The notes below the pieces were generated by a model, which was not told the origin of the DNA, searched no databases, and worked only from the letters and a program-made list of their open reading frames with translations. Shown piece after piece: positions 1-8,255 of a DNA stretch of 64,000 nucleotides. The position numbers and the translations under genes are program-made. Positions within the stretch are counted from its first letter, which is position 1. Every line of letters starts with the position of its first letter. This stretch comes from an uncultured Lachnospiraceae bacterium (lineage in GTDB: Bacteria; Bacillota; Clostridia; Lachnospirales; Lachnospiraceae). Location of the stretch: NCBI GenBank assembly GCA_946557105.1, contig CAMNSZ010000003.1, positions 1-64,000 on the forward strand, written 5' to 3'.

Positions 1-204
1 ACGGTTGATTTTTTCGACCTGACCGGGGGAAGTCATAACCGGGAGATTTACGGAGTATTTTATCCCTGCCGTCTCCATGGAACGGCGCAGCGCGTCAAGG
101 CTGCCGTCCGAAAAGGCTCTTGTACGGCTGGCAAGGCTCAGCTTGTGTATTACATTTACGCTTATTGCGTCGGGAAAAGTATGAGTGTGAAAATCAATTA
201 TCAT
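1..204 (-). CDS. Amidohydrolase-family metal-dependent hydrolase, N-terminal part (runs off the left edge)
   Basis: The reverse strand opens with ATG at 204 and stays open for 68 codons to the window edge, so only the N-terminus is present. The protein begins MIIDFHTHTFPDAIS; the D-x-H-x-H pattern near the N-terminus is the first metal-binding strand of TIM-barrel amidohydrolases. A GGAGG sits about five bases upstream of the start (211-215 on this strand). It is divergent from the peptide cluster that follows and probably marks the left boundary of that island. The substrate cannot be inferred from this fragment. Confidence 0.7.
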   Translation of the reverse strand, partial: MIIDFHTHTFPDAISVNVIHKLSLASRTRAFSDGSLDALRRSMETAGIKYSVNLPVMTSPGQVEKINR

Positions 205-366
205 ATGGGCCTCCGTAAACCGTTTTGCTTTTTCTTATCATAGATTAAAAGAGAAAAATTGTCAATGCGACCAGACGGTAAGAGCTTAAGGGAAAGGAAA
301 GGCGAGAACAAAAGGTAACGTAAATATGAATTTGCGGTGATTTAATCTATATATAATTTGTTGTAT

Positions 367-372
367 TATAAT
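367..372 (+). promoter_or_regulatory. Possible -10 box of the peptide-cluster promoter
   Basis: A perfect TATAAT lies 125 bases upstream of the acyl-carrier-like gene in an AT-rich intergenic stretch. No good -35 is seen at 17 bases, so the promoter may need an activator. It is the best promoter candidate before the operon starting at 498. Confidence 0.35.
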
Positions 373-398
373 GCTATAGTTTTTAAGAATTTTGTCGG

Positions 399-432
399 TT
401 TTAGATGATTTTAATTGATTTTAGATGATTTT
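399..432 (+). repeat. Two direct repeats of TTTTAGATGATTTT spaced 20 bp apart
   Basis: The 14-base word TTTTAGATGATTTT occurs at 399-412 and again at 419-432, exactly two helical turns apart, between the putative -10 box and the first gene of the peptide cluster. Spacing of this kind is typical of tandem binding sites for a dimeric regulator. No regulator gene is present in the cluster, and the sequence is low in complexity, so function is inferred. Confidence 0.4.
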
Positions 433-497
433 TGACGATAAAAAAGAAACGGTCGAGGTTTTCTAAGCTTAAAATTTTAAGGAGGGGGAATGACATT

Positions 498-776
498 GTG
501 ATAAATACTATAGAAGTACGAGATAAACTGTTTGAAATACTAAATGATATGGGTATTATATGTGATACCGAAAAAGTTGAAGAAGACGTTGATTTACGTG
601 AATATATTGAAGATTCCATTGTCTTTATCGGATTTATAGCAGAAATAGAAGCTAAATTTAATTTTGAATTAGATGACAGCGTTCTGTTGTACGATAATTT
701 ACAGTCGTTGAATGGATTTGTAAAAATGCTGGAAGGGTATATTAACGACAATGAAGCACGAGCTGCGGATCATTAA
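498..776 (+). CDS. Acyl-carrier-like protein of the peptide cluster
   Basis: A 92-residue acidic helical protein. The sequence around residues 34-50 (REYIEDSIVFIGFIAEIEA) carries the D-S pair and following hydrophobic helix of acyl carrier proteins, with S40 placed to receive phosphopantetheine. The GTG start at 498 is chosen because an AGGAGGGGG run sits nine bases before it; an in-frame ATG at 432 lacks a ribosome site and adds a basic tail unlike ACPs. It is the first gene of the cluster and directly precedes the precursor peptide. From memory, ACP-related proteins are described in clostridial peptide maturation systems (TIGR04069), but membership is untested. Likely role: carry an acyl or aminoacyl group for peptide modification. 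Confidence 0.75.
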   Translation: MINTIEVRDKLFEILNDMGIICDTEKVEEDVDLREYIEDSIVFIGFIAEIEAKFNFELDDSVLLYDNLQSLNGFVKMLEGYINDNEARAADH

Positions 777-851
777 CCTGTTTTAGGAACAAAAGCTGAT
801 GATATGATATATTTATGAATATTTAAAATCACTAGAAAGGAGGTGGGAAAA

Positions 852-959
852 ATGAAATTACAGAAAAAGAATACAGTTGCTCAGAACAGTGAGAACGTAG
901 TTCTGTATGGCGGTGAGTATGGTAATAGCTCTTGCACCAATTATACTACATACTGCTAA
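852..959 (+). CDS. RiPP precursor peptide (35 aa, Gly-Gly junction, two Cys)
   Basis: An ATG with an excellent ribosome site (AAAGGAGGTG ending seven bases before it) opens a 35-codon frame. The first 21 residues are Lys/Asn/Gln-rich and end in Leu-Tyr-Gly-Gly, a double-glycine type junction. The remaining 14 residues, EYGNSSCTNYTTYC, hold C28 and C35 (the last residue), three Tyr and three Thr. Such a composition suits a modified core peptide. It lies between an ACP-like gene and a SPASM radical SAM gene, where precursors usually sit, and is followed by a hairpin. I do not recognise a named family with certainty; a CLI_3235-type clostridial peptide is possible. The cleavage site and modified residues are inferred. 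Confidence 0.75.
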   Translation: MKLQKKNTVAQNSENVVLYGGEYGNSSCTNYTTYC

Positions 960-984
960 TCGTTATGTTTGAGTAACAAAGTTG

Positions 985-1025
985 TGTCCGAAGGTGTTAT
1001 GTGTATCGACATCTTCGGACATTTT
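985..1025 (+). terminator. Hairpin between precursor and first maturase (attenuating terminator or processing site)
   Basis: TGTCCGAAGGTGT (985-997) pairs with ACATCTTCGGACA (1009-1021) over 13 bases with a single G-U pair and an 11-base loop, followed by four T. The weak T-run suggests partial termination or 3'-end protection, giving more precursor than enzyme message. Confidence 0.6.
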
Positions 1026-1042
1026 CAGAAAAGGGCTAAATA

Positions 1043-2047
1043 ATGGTAAACAAAGATGATTTGAAATGCTATTTGAAAACAGGGAGTCTGATTTTTCCTA
1101 GGGTTGTACAGGTGGAGATTACAAACAGATGTCCGTTTAGGTGTCCGCAGTGCTATAAAAAGCAATTGTCGGTGGAAGATATGCCGATAGATAAATTAAT
1201 AAGTGTCATAGAAGAGTGTTCGGAGCAGGGAACGGAGCTTTTTATTCTTAATGGGGGAGAACCCTTAATTTATCCTCATATTATATCTATCATAAAATAT
1301 CTTACCGAGCGCAAAATTCAATTTAACTGTTTTAGCAGCGGATACGGTCTGACAGATGAAATCATTCAATATGTTAAAATGGGGTGTATGAATTTATTTA
1401 TATCTTTGAATGGTTCTACAGAAGAAGTAAATAAATTATCCAGAGAGGGTTATTCTTATGCAGTGGATGCAATAAAGCGGCTGGATGCGCAGGGAGCCCC
1501 CTTTAAAATCAATTGGGTTGCACGCCACGATAATGTATATGATTTTCCGGCAGTAGTGGAGCTCGCTTTGGAAAATCATGCAAGGGCGGTGTCTGTTATT
1601 GGGAATAAGCTAATCAATAACAGCTATGTTGACTCGCCCATGGAAGCGGAAGACTATAAATATTTAGCTGATTATATAAACACATTTCCGTTTTACGACA
1701 AAATAGGCATAACGGTAGAACAGTGCTTTCCTCAATTGTCAGCATTGCTTCCAACCTTACCTAAAACGCCGTTAAGCGGGTGTCTTGCCGGTGTTTTCAG
1801 CTGTAATGTGACTGTGGACGGACAGTATATGCCATGCACGCAGCTGCATTATAAGGAACAATTTGGCAGCGTTAAAGAATATTGGGTAAATTCAGAGATC
1901 TTAAAAGGGCTGCGAAAAATCAAGAAAGAAAATTTAAAATATTGTCAGGAGTGTCAGGAAAAATATTGTAGGATTTGTCGCGCCGTATCTAAAGAATGCC
2001 ATGATGATTTTTCCGTCGGATATGAAATGTGTCCGATTCGACAGTGA
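1043..2047 (+). CDS. Radical SAM/SPASM peptide maturase 1
   Basis: A 334-residue protein. The radical SAM cluster motif is C30-x3-C34-x2-C37 within ITNRCPFRCPQC, followed by the glycine-rich NGGEPL motif that binds S-adenosylmethionine. The C-terminal 90 residues contain a run of cysteines (from SGC through CQECQEKYCRIC to MCPI) that fits a SPASM domain binding auxiliary iron-sulfur clusters. SPASM enzymes of this layout form thioether or C-C crosslinks in peptide substrates, or modify carbohydrates. It starts 83 bases after the precursor stop and is followed by the protease gene at 55 bases. With a second SPASM enzyme in the same cluster, two separate radical steps are likely. Bond type is not predictable. 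Confidence 0.85.
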   Translation: MVNKDDLKCYLKTGSLIFPRVVQVEITNRCPFRCPQCYKKQLSVEDMPIDKLISVIEECSEQGTELFILNGGEPLIYPHIISIIKYLTERKIQFNCFSSGYGLTDEIIQYVKMGCMNLFISLNGSTEEVNKLSREGYSYAVDAIKRLDAQGAPFKINWVARHDNVYDFPAVVELALENHARAVSVIGNKLINNSYVDSPMEAEDYKYLADYINTFPFYDKIGITVEQCFPQLSALLPTLPKTPLSGCLAGVFSCNVTVDGQYMPCTQLHYKEQFGSVKEYWVNSEILKGLRKIKKENLKYCQECQEKYCRICRAVSKECHDDFSVGYEMCPIRQ

Positions 2048-2101
2048 GTCAAAATAATGAATAAGAGTAAATAAATATATGTTTCGGCATGGGGAGGAAA
2101 A

Positions 2102-3913
2102 ATGGAAGGTACACAAAGACAAAGCGTTAAGATTGCTATTTTAGATTCGGGGCTGAAAACATGTCATCCGGCTATATCGGGTAAACAATTTGAATTGGTG
2201 CGGATTTGGGAAAACGGAACAATTTCCAATGAAGAAAAGGATGGTGAAGATATTTTTGGCCATGGTACCGCTATATATAATATTTACCGCTCCAGACTGC
2301 CTGAAGCTTATATAACCTGTTATAAAATCCAAGACGGATTTGAGGAGGCCGACGAAAATTGTCTGATTGCCGCGCTGGAGAAAATATTAGAGGAGCAGGA
2401 TTATGATCTTATAAATATCAGTTTAGGCACGACATGTTTTAGCAGCAGGCTTTATGATTTGTGCGAGCAAATCAGCCGTAAGGGTTCGGTGCTTGTAGCG
2501 GCCTTTGATAATGACGGGGCGATTTCCTATCCGGCCGCCTACCCGTTTGTAATCGGTGTGGATAGCAGTGATAATTGTAATAACAGAAACCAGATAGAAT
2601 ATGTTCACAGCAATCTTGTCAATATCAGGGCGAACGGAAAGTATCAAAGACTGGCATGGGTGAATCCCGACTATATTCTGTTGGGAGGAAGCAGCTTTGC
2701 CTGTGCCCATGTAGGGGTAATAATAGCCGATTTCATACAAAAGGGAGTAGCCGGCTATGAAAATATGCTTTCTGCGCTAAGGAAGGCGGCCGTTAGGGAA
2801 ATTGGGTTTGTGAACAGAAGCGGCAGCAAAAGAAAAACATTATTCCCCATACAAAAAGCCGCAATAGTTCCCTTTAATAAGGAAATACACAGTATTGTCA
2901 GATATAGCGATTTGCTGGGGTTTGAAATTGAAGGGATTTATGATTACAAATATTCTCCTCATATCGGCGCGACGCCCGATCATTTACTGCATACGGACAG
3001 CCTGTCCTTTAATCGGAAGATTCAGAATATAGACCATATAGAATGGGATAATTTTGATACGCTGATTGTGGGACATTTAGAGCATTACGGGAAGCTGACA
3101 AATCGGGAATCGGCGCATACGGAATTGATTAACAAGGCTTTGAATCATCATAAGAAGGTTTTTTCTTTTGATGTAAACAAGGAATTTGAAGATAATGATA
3201 ATGTTTATTATCCTCTTATTGACCAAAGGCATCTTCAGGATAATTGCTTCGGAAAGCTTTATAAGTTAAATAAGCCGATTATCGGGGTATTCGGCACAAG
3301 CTCCAAGCAGGGAAAGTATACGCTGCAGCTGGCAATGAGGAGACAGCTGTTAAAAATGGGCTGGCATTTAGGACAGATTGGAACGGAGCCCACAGGGGAA
3401 TTGTTTGGTATGGATTGTTCTTTTCCCATGGGATATAACTCCAGTGTTAATTTAACGGGAGGCGAGAGCATTGTATATATAAATAATGCCTTGGCGGATT
3501 TGTGCAAGAAAGATGTGGATTTGATAATGATTGGCTCGCAGTCCAACACAGTTCCCTATAGCTATGCAAATCTGGCTTATTATCCGCTTACTCAAATTAA
3601 TTTACTTATGGCGGCGCAGCCGGATGTTGTGGTGTTGTGCGTGAATCCTTTTGATGATGATAACTATATTGAAAGGACAAAAAATACGATGGAGAGTCTG
3701 GCCGGCACAAAGGTTATAGCGTTGGTCGTTTTCCCGATGAAGCTAAGAGATAACTTTGGCAGCATATATTCGTCTAAAGTACCTCTGACCAAGGAGGAAT
3801 GCGAGGCGGTTACAGAGAGGCTGCAAAAGCGTCACGGGGTGAAAACGTTTGTGTTAAATGAAAATATAGCCGCCAAGCTGTGTGAAACTATAATAAGTTA
3901 TTTGTCGGAGTGA
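2102..3913 (+). CDS. Subtilisin-type (S8) protease fused to a P-loop domain
   Basis: 603 residues in two parts. Residues 1-250 are a compact subtilisin domain with the whole catalytic triad visible: D15 in AILDSG, H54 in FGHGTA and S198 in GGSSFACAHVG. There is no signal peptide, so it acts in the cytoplasm. Residues ~390-600 are a second domain starting with a P-loop, GTSSKQGK at 398-405, resembling the nucleotide-binding half of DUF1611-type proteins. The natural job is removal of the leader after the Gly-Gly junction, possibly with NTP-dependent control. I recall a clostridial peptide maturation family (TIGR04066) in such clusters but cannot confirm this one belongs. The fusion is unusual. 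Confidence 0.75.
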   Translation: MEGTQRQSVKIAILDSGLKTCHPAISGKQFELVRIWENGTISNEEKDGEDIFGHGTAIYNIYRSRLPEAYITCYKIQDGFEEADENCLIAALEKILEEQDYDLINISLGTTCFSSRLYDLCEQISRKGSVLVAAFDNDGAISYPAAYPFVIGVDSSDNCNNRNQIEYVHSNLVNIRANGKYQRLAWVNPDYILLGGSSFACAHVGVIIADFIQKGVAGYENMLSALRKAAVREIGFVNRSGSKRKTLFPIQKAAIVPFNKEIHSIVRYSDLLGFEIEGIYDYKYSPHIGATPDHLLHTDSLSFNRKIQNIDHIEWDNFDTLIVGHLEHYGKLTNRESAHTELINKALNHHKKVFSFDVNKEFEDNDNVYYPLIDQRHLQDNCFGKLYKLNKPIIGVFGTSSKQGKYTLQLAMRRQLLKMGWHLGQIGTEPTGELFGMDCSFPMGYNSSVNLTGGESIVYINNALADLCKKDVDLIMIGSQSNTVPYSYANLAYYPLTQINLLMAAQPDVVVLCVNPFDDDNYIERTKNTMESLAGTKVIALVVFPMKLRDNFGSIYSSKVPLTKEECEAVTERLQKRHGVKTFVLNENIAAKLCETIISYLSE

Positions 3914-3929
3914 AAATAGGGGAACGGTA

Positions 3930-4772
3930 ATGCATGATTTTGAAAAGATAGCCCAGTATAAGGAGCTATATGTGAAGCTGTTAAGAAAACACTCTGTGTA
4001 TTCTAAGAAATCCTCATGCTGGGAAAAAGATATGGGAAAATACAATCCTGTCGTTAATGCGGAATTTAAGAAATATTTTCCGGCGGAAAGATTTATGGGA
4101 ATAAAGGATGAATCGGAAAGAATGAAAAGGGCTTTGCGCTGGGTAAATGAAACCCTGATGTTTTCCAGACAAGAGGAGTGCCCATATCCCTTAAGCGCCG
4201 AAAGGATACTTGCCCATGTGAAAAAAAACAAAGTGACGGTTAATTGCCTTTCTCACGCAATGGTGTTAAACGAGTGCCTGCATCAGTTAGGAATTATCAG
4301 TCGTATGATTTTCTGTATGCCCATAGATATTACCCCTGTTGAAAACCATGTTGTGGTGCATGCCTATAGCGAGAAATATTCCAAATGGGTAATGCTGGAC
4401 CCCAGCTGGAATTGCTATTATTGCGACCAATCGGGAAAAATCTTGTCGTTGCCGGAAATACGAAGCGCTATTGTTGCGGATTTACCGTTTTCCATACAAT
4501 ATAATCACAGAATGATGGCGGGAGTGAAGGAATCCTCCTATAAACAGTATTTTGCTTGGGAGAATCTTTATTCGTATTTGAGTAAAAATCTTTTTCGATT
4601 TTTTTATATAGGAGATTTTAACGCTGAAGGAACAGTGCGGTATGAACTGCTTCCGTCTACAATTTTGGAAGAGGAATTTGAGTTGGTCGAGGAGGAAGGC
4701 GGTCATATGGATATACATAGGTTTGTGACAAATGACGAAGAGTTCTGGCAGGTTCCGGCGGCAGCTTTATAG
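3930..4772 (+). CDS. Transglutaminase-like (papain-fold) protein of the peptide cluster
   Basis: 280 residues. The Cys-His-Asp triad of the transglutaminase core is in place: C106 in VNCLSHAMVLN at the start of a helix, H144 in NHVVVHAY and D157 in WVMLDPSW, with usual spacing. In bacteria this fold includes peptidases, amidases and acyl or aminoacyl transferases. There is no signal peptide. It starts 16 bases after the protease stop, indicating translation from the same message. In this context it could trim the peptide or form an amide bond with a group carried on the ACP-like protein. The reaction is inferred from the fold only. Confidence 0.7.
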   Translation: MHDFEKIAQYKELYVKLLRKHSVYSKKSSCWEKDMGKYNPVVNAEFKKYFPAERFMGIKDESERMKRALRWVNETLMFSRQEECPYPLSAERILAHVKKNKVTVNCLSHAMVLNECLHQLGIISRMIFCMPIDITPVENHVVVHAYSEKYSKWVMLDPSWNCYYCDQSGKILSLPEIRSAIVADLPFSIQYNHRMMAGVKESSYKQYFAWENLYSYLSKNLFRFFYIGDFNAEGTVRYELLPSTILEEEFELVEEEGGHMDIHRFVTNDEEFWQVPAAAL

Positions 4773-4798
4773 TGCAGTGATAAGTAGGAGGTAAGAGA

Positions 4799-6127
4799 AT
4801 GAAGGCGTCTATGTGTAATTTTGTCCATGAAAGCGAAAATGGAGATTTGTATTTGTATAACTCTCTTCAAGGTACCAAAAGTCTGATTTTTGTCAATTCC
4901 CGTAAGGCGTCAAAAATCCGGGAAATGCTGTCGTTAGAATATTCGGAGGAAGAGGACGAGGATTATAAGCGTCTTGTAAAAAACGGATATCTCATAGAGG
5001 ATGACGCGGATGAGCAACAGGCAAGGGAATATAAATTTTTAAAGGTGGTAAGTGAGCCGCGTTTAAATATTACTATTTTGCCTACCGAGAAATGTAACTT
5101 TAAATGTGTTTATTGTTATGAAACCTTTGAAAAGCCCGGTATGTCCATCGAAACACAGGAAAGCCTTATCAGCTTTGTGAAAAAAAATATTAACAAATAC
5201 ACGGGTCTTTCGGTGCATTGGTTTGGCGGAGAACCGTTAATAGCCATGGATGTCATTGAAAATCTGTCTAAAGAGTTTATTAGTATATGTAAGAGCGTAA
5301 AAAAGACATATATGGCGGGTATGACAACCAACGGATATCTTCTTGACCCGGAGATGTTGGACAAGCTGTTAAAATATCATGTGTACAAATATCAGATAAC
5401 AATCGACGGTGTCGAAAAAACCCATGATTTCCAGAGACCCTTAATGGACGGTACGCCGACGTTTAAAAGAATCGTAGATAATCTGGTAAATATTCGTTTA
5501 CATGCCAAAAGCAAGTTATTTAACATTGCTATAAGGGCAAATCTTTCAAAAAGCATATATGAAAGCTTTGACGAGTATATAGAGGCGCTACATCATATAT
5601 GCGGACAGGATTCAAGATTTTCAATTTATATGCATCAGGTTTCCGACTGGGGAGGAGAGAGAGTCACCCGGATAAAGGAGGAGCTGATTGTTCAGGATAT
5701 GTATGTGGGAGCTCTTGAAAAGTTAAAAAAATCTCCGTTTAAATTTAATTACTATGTACATCTGGGAAAGCTGGATTCCGAATCCTGCGTTTGTTATGCG
5801 AACAAATTAAATTATTTCATTATAGGCTCGGACGGAACTCTCTATAAATGCACCGGTAATTTTGTAGAGGATTGCAATAAAATCGGAAAACTGGAAAGCA
5901 ACGGTCAGATAAGTATGGACAAAAATAAGGAAGCTTCATGGGTTTGTAATGTAAAACGCGTTATGGATAAGTGTAAAACATGTTATTTTAGCGGGAACTG
6001 TCTCTTTAGCATCTGTCCTGCCGTACAGGTCAGAAAATTAGATAGCTCGATATGCTCCTTTGAGCAGCAGTATTTAGAGCATTTTTTGGAGCTGTTTAGT
6101 AAAGATGTTTATCAGATTATTGAATAG
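4799..6127 (+). CDS. Radical SAM/SPASM peptide maturase 2
   Basis: 442 residues. The N-terminal 85 residues look like a peptide-binding extension rich in acidic residues; then the radical SAM motif C99-x3-C103-x2-C106 in TEKCNFKCVYCYETF and WFGGEPL. The C-terminal SPASM region has cysteines in SDGTLYKCTG and in CKTCYFSGNCLFSICP. The architecture matches anaerobic peptide maturases related to SCIFF and sactipeptide enzymes; I recall the name CcpM (Cys-rich peptide radical SAM maturase, TIGR04068) for clostridial clusters with an ACP-related protein, and this is the better candidate of the two radical enzymes. It overlaps neither neighbour, and has a good AGGAGG site. Confidence 0.85.
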   Translation: MKASMCNFVHESENGDLYLYNSLQGTKSLIFVNSRKASKIREMLSLEYSEEEDEDYKRLVKNGYLIEDDADEQQAREYKFLKVVSEPRLNITILPTEKCNFKCVYCYETFEKPGMSIETQESLISFVKKNINKYTGLSVHWFGGEPLIAMDVIENLSKEFISICKSVKKTYMAGMTTNGYLLDPEMLDKLLKYHVYKYQITIDGVEKTHDFQRPLMDGTPTFKRIVDNLVNIRLHAKSKLFNIAIRANLSKSIYESFDEYIEALHHICGQDSRFSIYMHQVSDWGGERVTRIKEELIVQDMYVGALEKLKKSPFKFNYYVHLGKLDSESCVCYANKLNYFIIGSDGTLYKCTGNFVEDCNKIGKLESNGQISMDKNKEASWVCNVKRVMDKCKTCYFSGNCLFSICPAVQVRKLDSSICSFEQQYLEHFLELFSKDVYQIIE

Positions 6128-6176
6128 GGTGTAAGAATTATCGACATAGAGGGTTTACAAACGGGAGATAAAGGGT

Positions 6177-7190
6177 ATGAAAAAAATATTAGAAATACAG
6201 GAACCCATTATAACCACCTTTACGCATCATGCACATTTACTGACCATTTTAGGAACAGAGCCTAACGCAAGGGGGTGGGTCTTCAGCAATTATATTCAAA
6301 TTTATATAGACAATAATTTGAGAAAAAACAGTTGGGGAGATTTCTATTTTCCAATGCCATATGAGATTAAGTCGTTAGAATTATGCAAATGGATTCTGAC
6401 ACAAAAATGTCATGAGAATTTAGTGGATAAAAGATATTCCGATATAGTTGATTATATCAAGGATGTGTTGGAGAATGATTTCTTTGTCCATATGATGATT
6501 AACCATAAATATTTAGCGAACAGCTCTATTGACAGGACTCATGATATTCTGGTTTTCGGGTATGATCAGGCAAAGCAGGAGCTGCATTGCGCGGACTTTG
6601 CCTCCAGAGCCGGTAAATATATTTTTTTTAAATGCTCCTTTGACGAGTTTCGGGAAGCGTACAGAGACGAGGATGTAAAGAAGGGTTTCACGTATTTAAA
6701 CCATTTTATATATTCTTATAAAGTAAATAAAGAATGTGATTATGGGTACAATGTGCATAACATAATATTTTGGTTGAAGCAATATGTCAATAGTGAGGCT
6801 CCCGAATATTGGGAGGGATACAATTACAGTGGAAGAGTGCTTGTTACTTGGGGAATGGATTATTATGAGGTTTTGTGCAGAAATCTTTTAACCATAGGCG
6901 ACGAGCAGATTGACTTAAAATTTTACTATTTGCTGAAGGACCATAAAAAAATGATGCTGGAAAGACTGAAATTTTTAGAAAATGACAGCTTATGTCTCAA
7001 AGAATATATAGAAGCGTATGAAGAGATATACAAGGATATATCTATTGTCGTTAATATGGCTGTTAAACATAATGTAGTGAATCCAAAGGGGATTACAGAC
7101 AGGATGATTGACAGAATAAAGAATATTAAAGCGGCGGAATATAGGGTTTTGTGTAAACTAATTGATGTGTTGGAGGGCGTGGGAGGATAA
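6177..7190 (+). CDS. BtrH-like acyltransferase candidate of the peptide cluster
   Basis: 337 residues, no signal peptide or membrane segment. The centre (THDILVFGYDQ... LHCADFASRAGKY) has the pattern of papain-like folds in which a His starts a strand and an Asp follows in the next strand, as in the N-terminal domain of BtrH. BtrH moves an acyl group from its acyl carrier protein onto ribostamycin in butirosin synthesis. An ACP-like gene in the same operon makes an ACP-dependent acyl transfer to the peptide a coherent guess. The catalytic Cys is not obvious; the N-terminal HHAHLLTILGTE may form part of the site. Family assignment is tentative. Confidence 0.45.
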   Translation: MKKILEIQEPIITTFTHHAHLLTILGTEPNARGWVFSNYIQIYIDNNLRKNSWGDFYFPMPYEIKSLELCKWILTQKCHENLVDKRYSDIVDYIKDVLENDFFVHMMINHKYLANSSIDRTHDILVFGYDQAKQELHCADFASRAGKYIFFKCSFDEFREAYRDEDVKKGFTYLNHFIYSYKVNKECDYGYNVHNIIFWLKQYVNSEAPEYWEGYNYSGRVLVTWGMDYYEVLCRNLLTIGDEQIDLKFYYLLKDHKKMMLERLKFLENDSLCLKEYIEAYEEIYKDISIVVNMAVKHNVVNPKGITDRMIDRIKNIKAAEYRVLCKLIDVLEGVGG

Positions 7191-7252
7191 AATTACCGAT
7201 TGCCATGAAAAAACAGTAAAGAACAAAACGGTTTAAAAGTGGGTAGAGGATT

Positions 7253-8194
7253 ATGGTTTATTTAGAGATACGAGAGAGAATAGGAAATCAATTATTTCAA
7301 TACGCGTTTGCAAGGAAAATGGCTATTAAATTTCGTGATGAATTAGCTATTAATTTTGACCAAGTAATAGGAAGAAATTTGGCGGATCAAGGCTGGGTCA
7401 ATAAACTGGAGGACTATGCGCTTTATCCGTATAAGGATTATCAGCTAAGTCAATATGCGCTTTATCAAAAAGCAATTATAAGATTTCTAAAGCGTAAATT
7501 GTCTAAAATGAATGATATCGATATAAACAAATATTTACTGCGTATTGAAAACATGCTGAACAGGCTTGGAATTTTTTATTTATTTGACGGATTCTATGAT
7601 TTTAAGGAGCCCTTCGGATTTGTAAAGGATAAAATTCTGATAGGATATTTTGAATCCTCTAAATATTTTTCCGACGTCGATTCTGTCATCCGGCAGGAAT
7701 TGGTACCTAAGCACAGCAGAGTGGAGGAAAACGCCAGACTATATGATTTAATGGACAATACAGAGTCTGTGTGTGTGTCAATAAGAAGAGGGGATTTCTT
7801 GAGTGAAAGAGAAATCAATAATATATACATATGCGACGAAAAATATTTTTATGATGCGATAGAAAAAATACAGCAAATGTTAAAGGACATAGTATTTTTT
7901 ATTTTTTCGGATGATATAGAATGGGTAAAAGAAAATATGCATTTTCCGGGAACGGTTTATTATGAGACGGGTAAGGATCCCACGTGGGAAAAGCTTAGGA
8001 TGATGAGTCATTGCAAACACTTTATTATATCTAACAGCACCTTCAGCTGGTGGGCGCAGCACTTATCCCCAAATTCCAACAAGATAGTGATTGCACCGGA
8101 AATTTGGCGAAAAGACGGAAGAACGGTAGATATATACGAAGACGACTGGATACGAATTAACGTGGACAGAGGGAGCGGCAATAAAGATACATAA
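7253..8194 (+). CDS. Glycosyltransferase family 11 (alpha-1,2-fucosyltransferase-like)
   Basis: 313 residues with the hallmark blocks of GT11: RIGNQLFQYAFARKMA at the N-terminus, the donor-binding VSIRRGDF near residue 178, and FIISNSTFSWWAQHLSP near residue 263. The family moves fucose from GDP-fucose, usually to galactose at O-2, in glycan and O-antigen synthesis. Here no other sugar-polymer gene is nearby; it sits 62 bases after the BtrH-like gene in the same orientation and same AT-rich composition, so it may glycosylate the peptide product or be a passenger. The normally basic start (for example R-L-K-G) is replaced by EIRER. Confidence 0.75.
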   Translation: MVYLEIRERIGNQLFQYAFARKMAIKFRDELAINFDQVIGRNLADQGWVNKLEDYALYPYKDYQLSQYALYQKAIIRFLKRKLSKMNDIDINKYLLRIENMLNRLGIFYLFDGFYDFKEPFGFVKDKILIGYFESSKYFSDVDSVIRQELVPKHSRVEENARLYDLMDNTESVCVSIRRGDFLSEREINNIYICDEKYFYDAIEKIQQMLKDIVFFIFSDDIEWVKENMHFPGTVYYETGKDPTWEKLRMMSHCKHFIISNSTFSWWAQHLSPNSNKIVIAPEIWRKDGRTVDIYEDDWIRINVDRGSGNKDT

Positions 8195-8255
8195 GGATTT
8201 AAAGGCGGCAGAGTGTATTTGTCTGTCATGAAAAATATTAAGAAGGAGATAAAAA

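Noticed and set aside
432-497. Longer N-terminus of the acyl-carrier-like protein
   Set aside because: The upstream ATG lacks a ribosome site; GTG 498 has AGGAGGGGG at the right distance and gives an ACP-like length.
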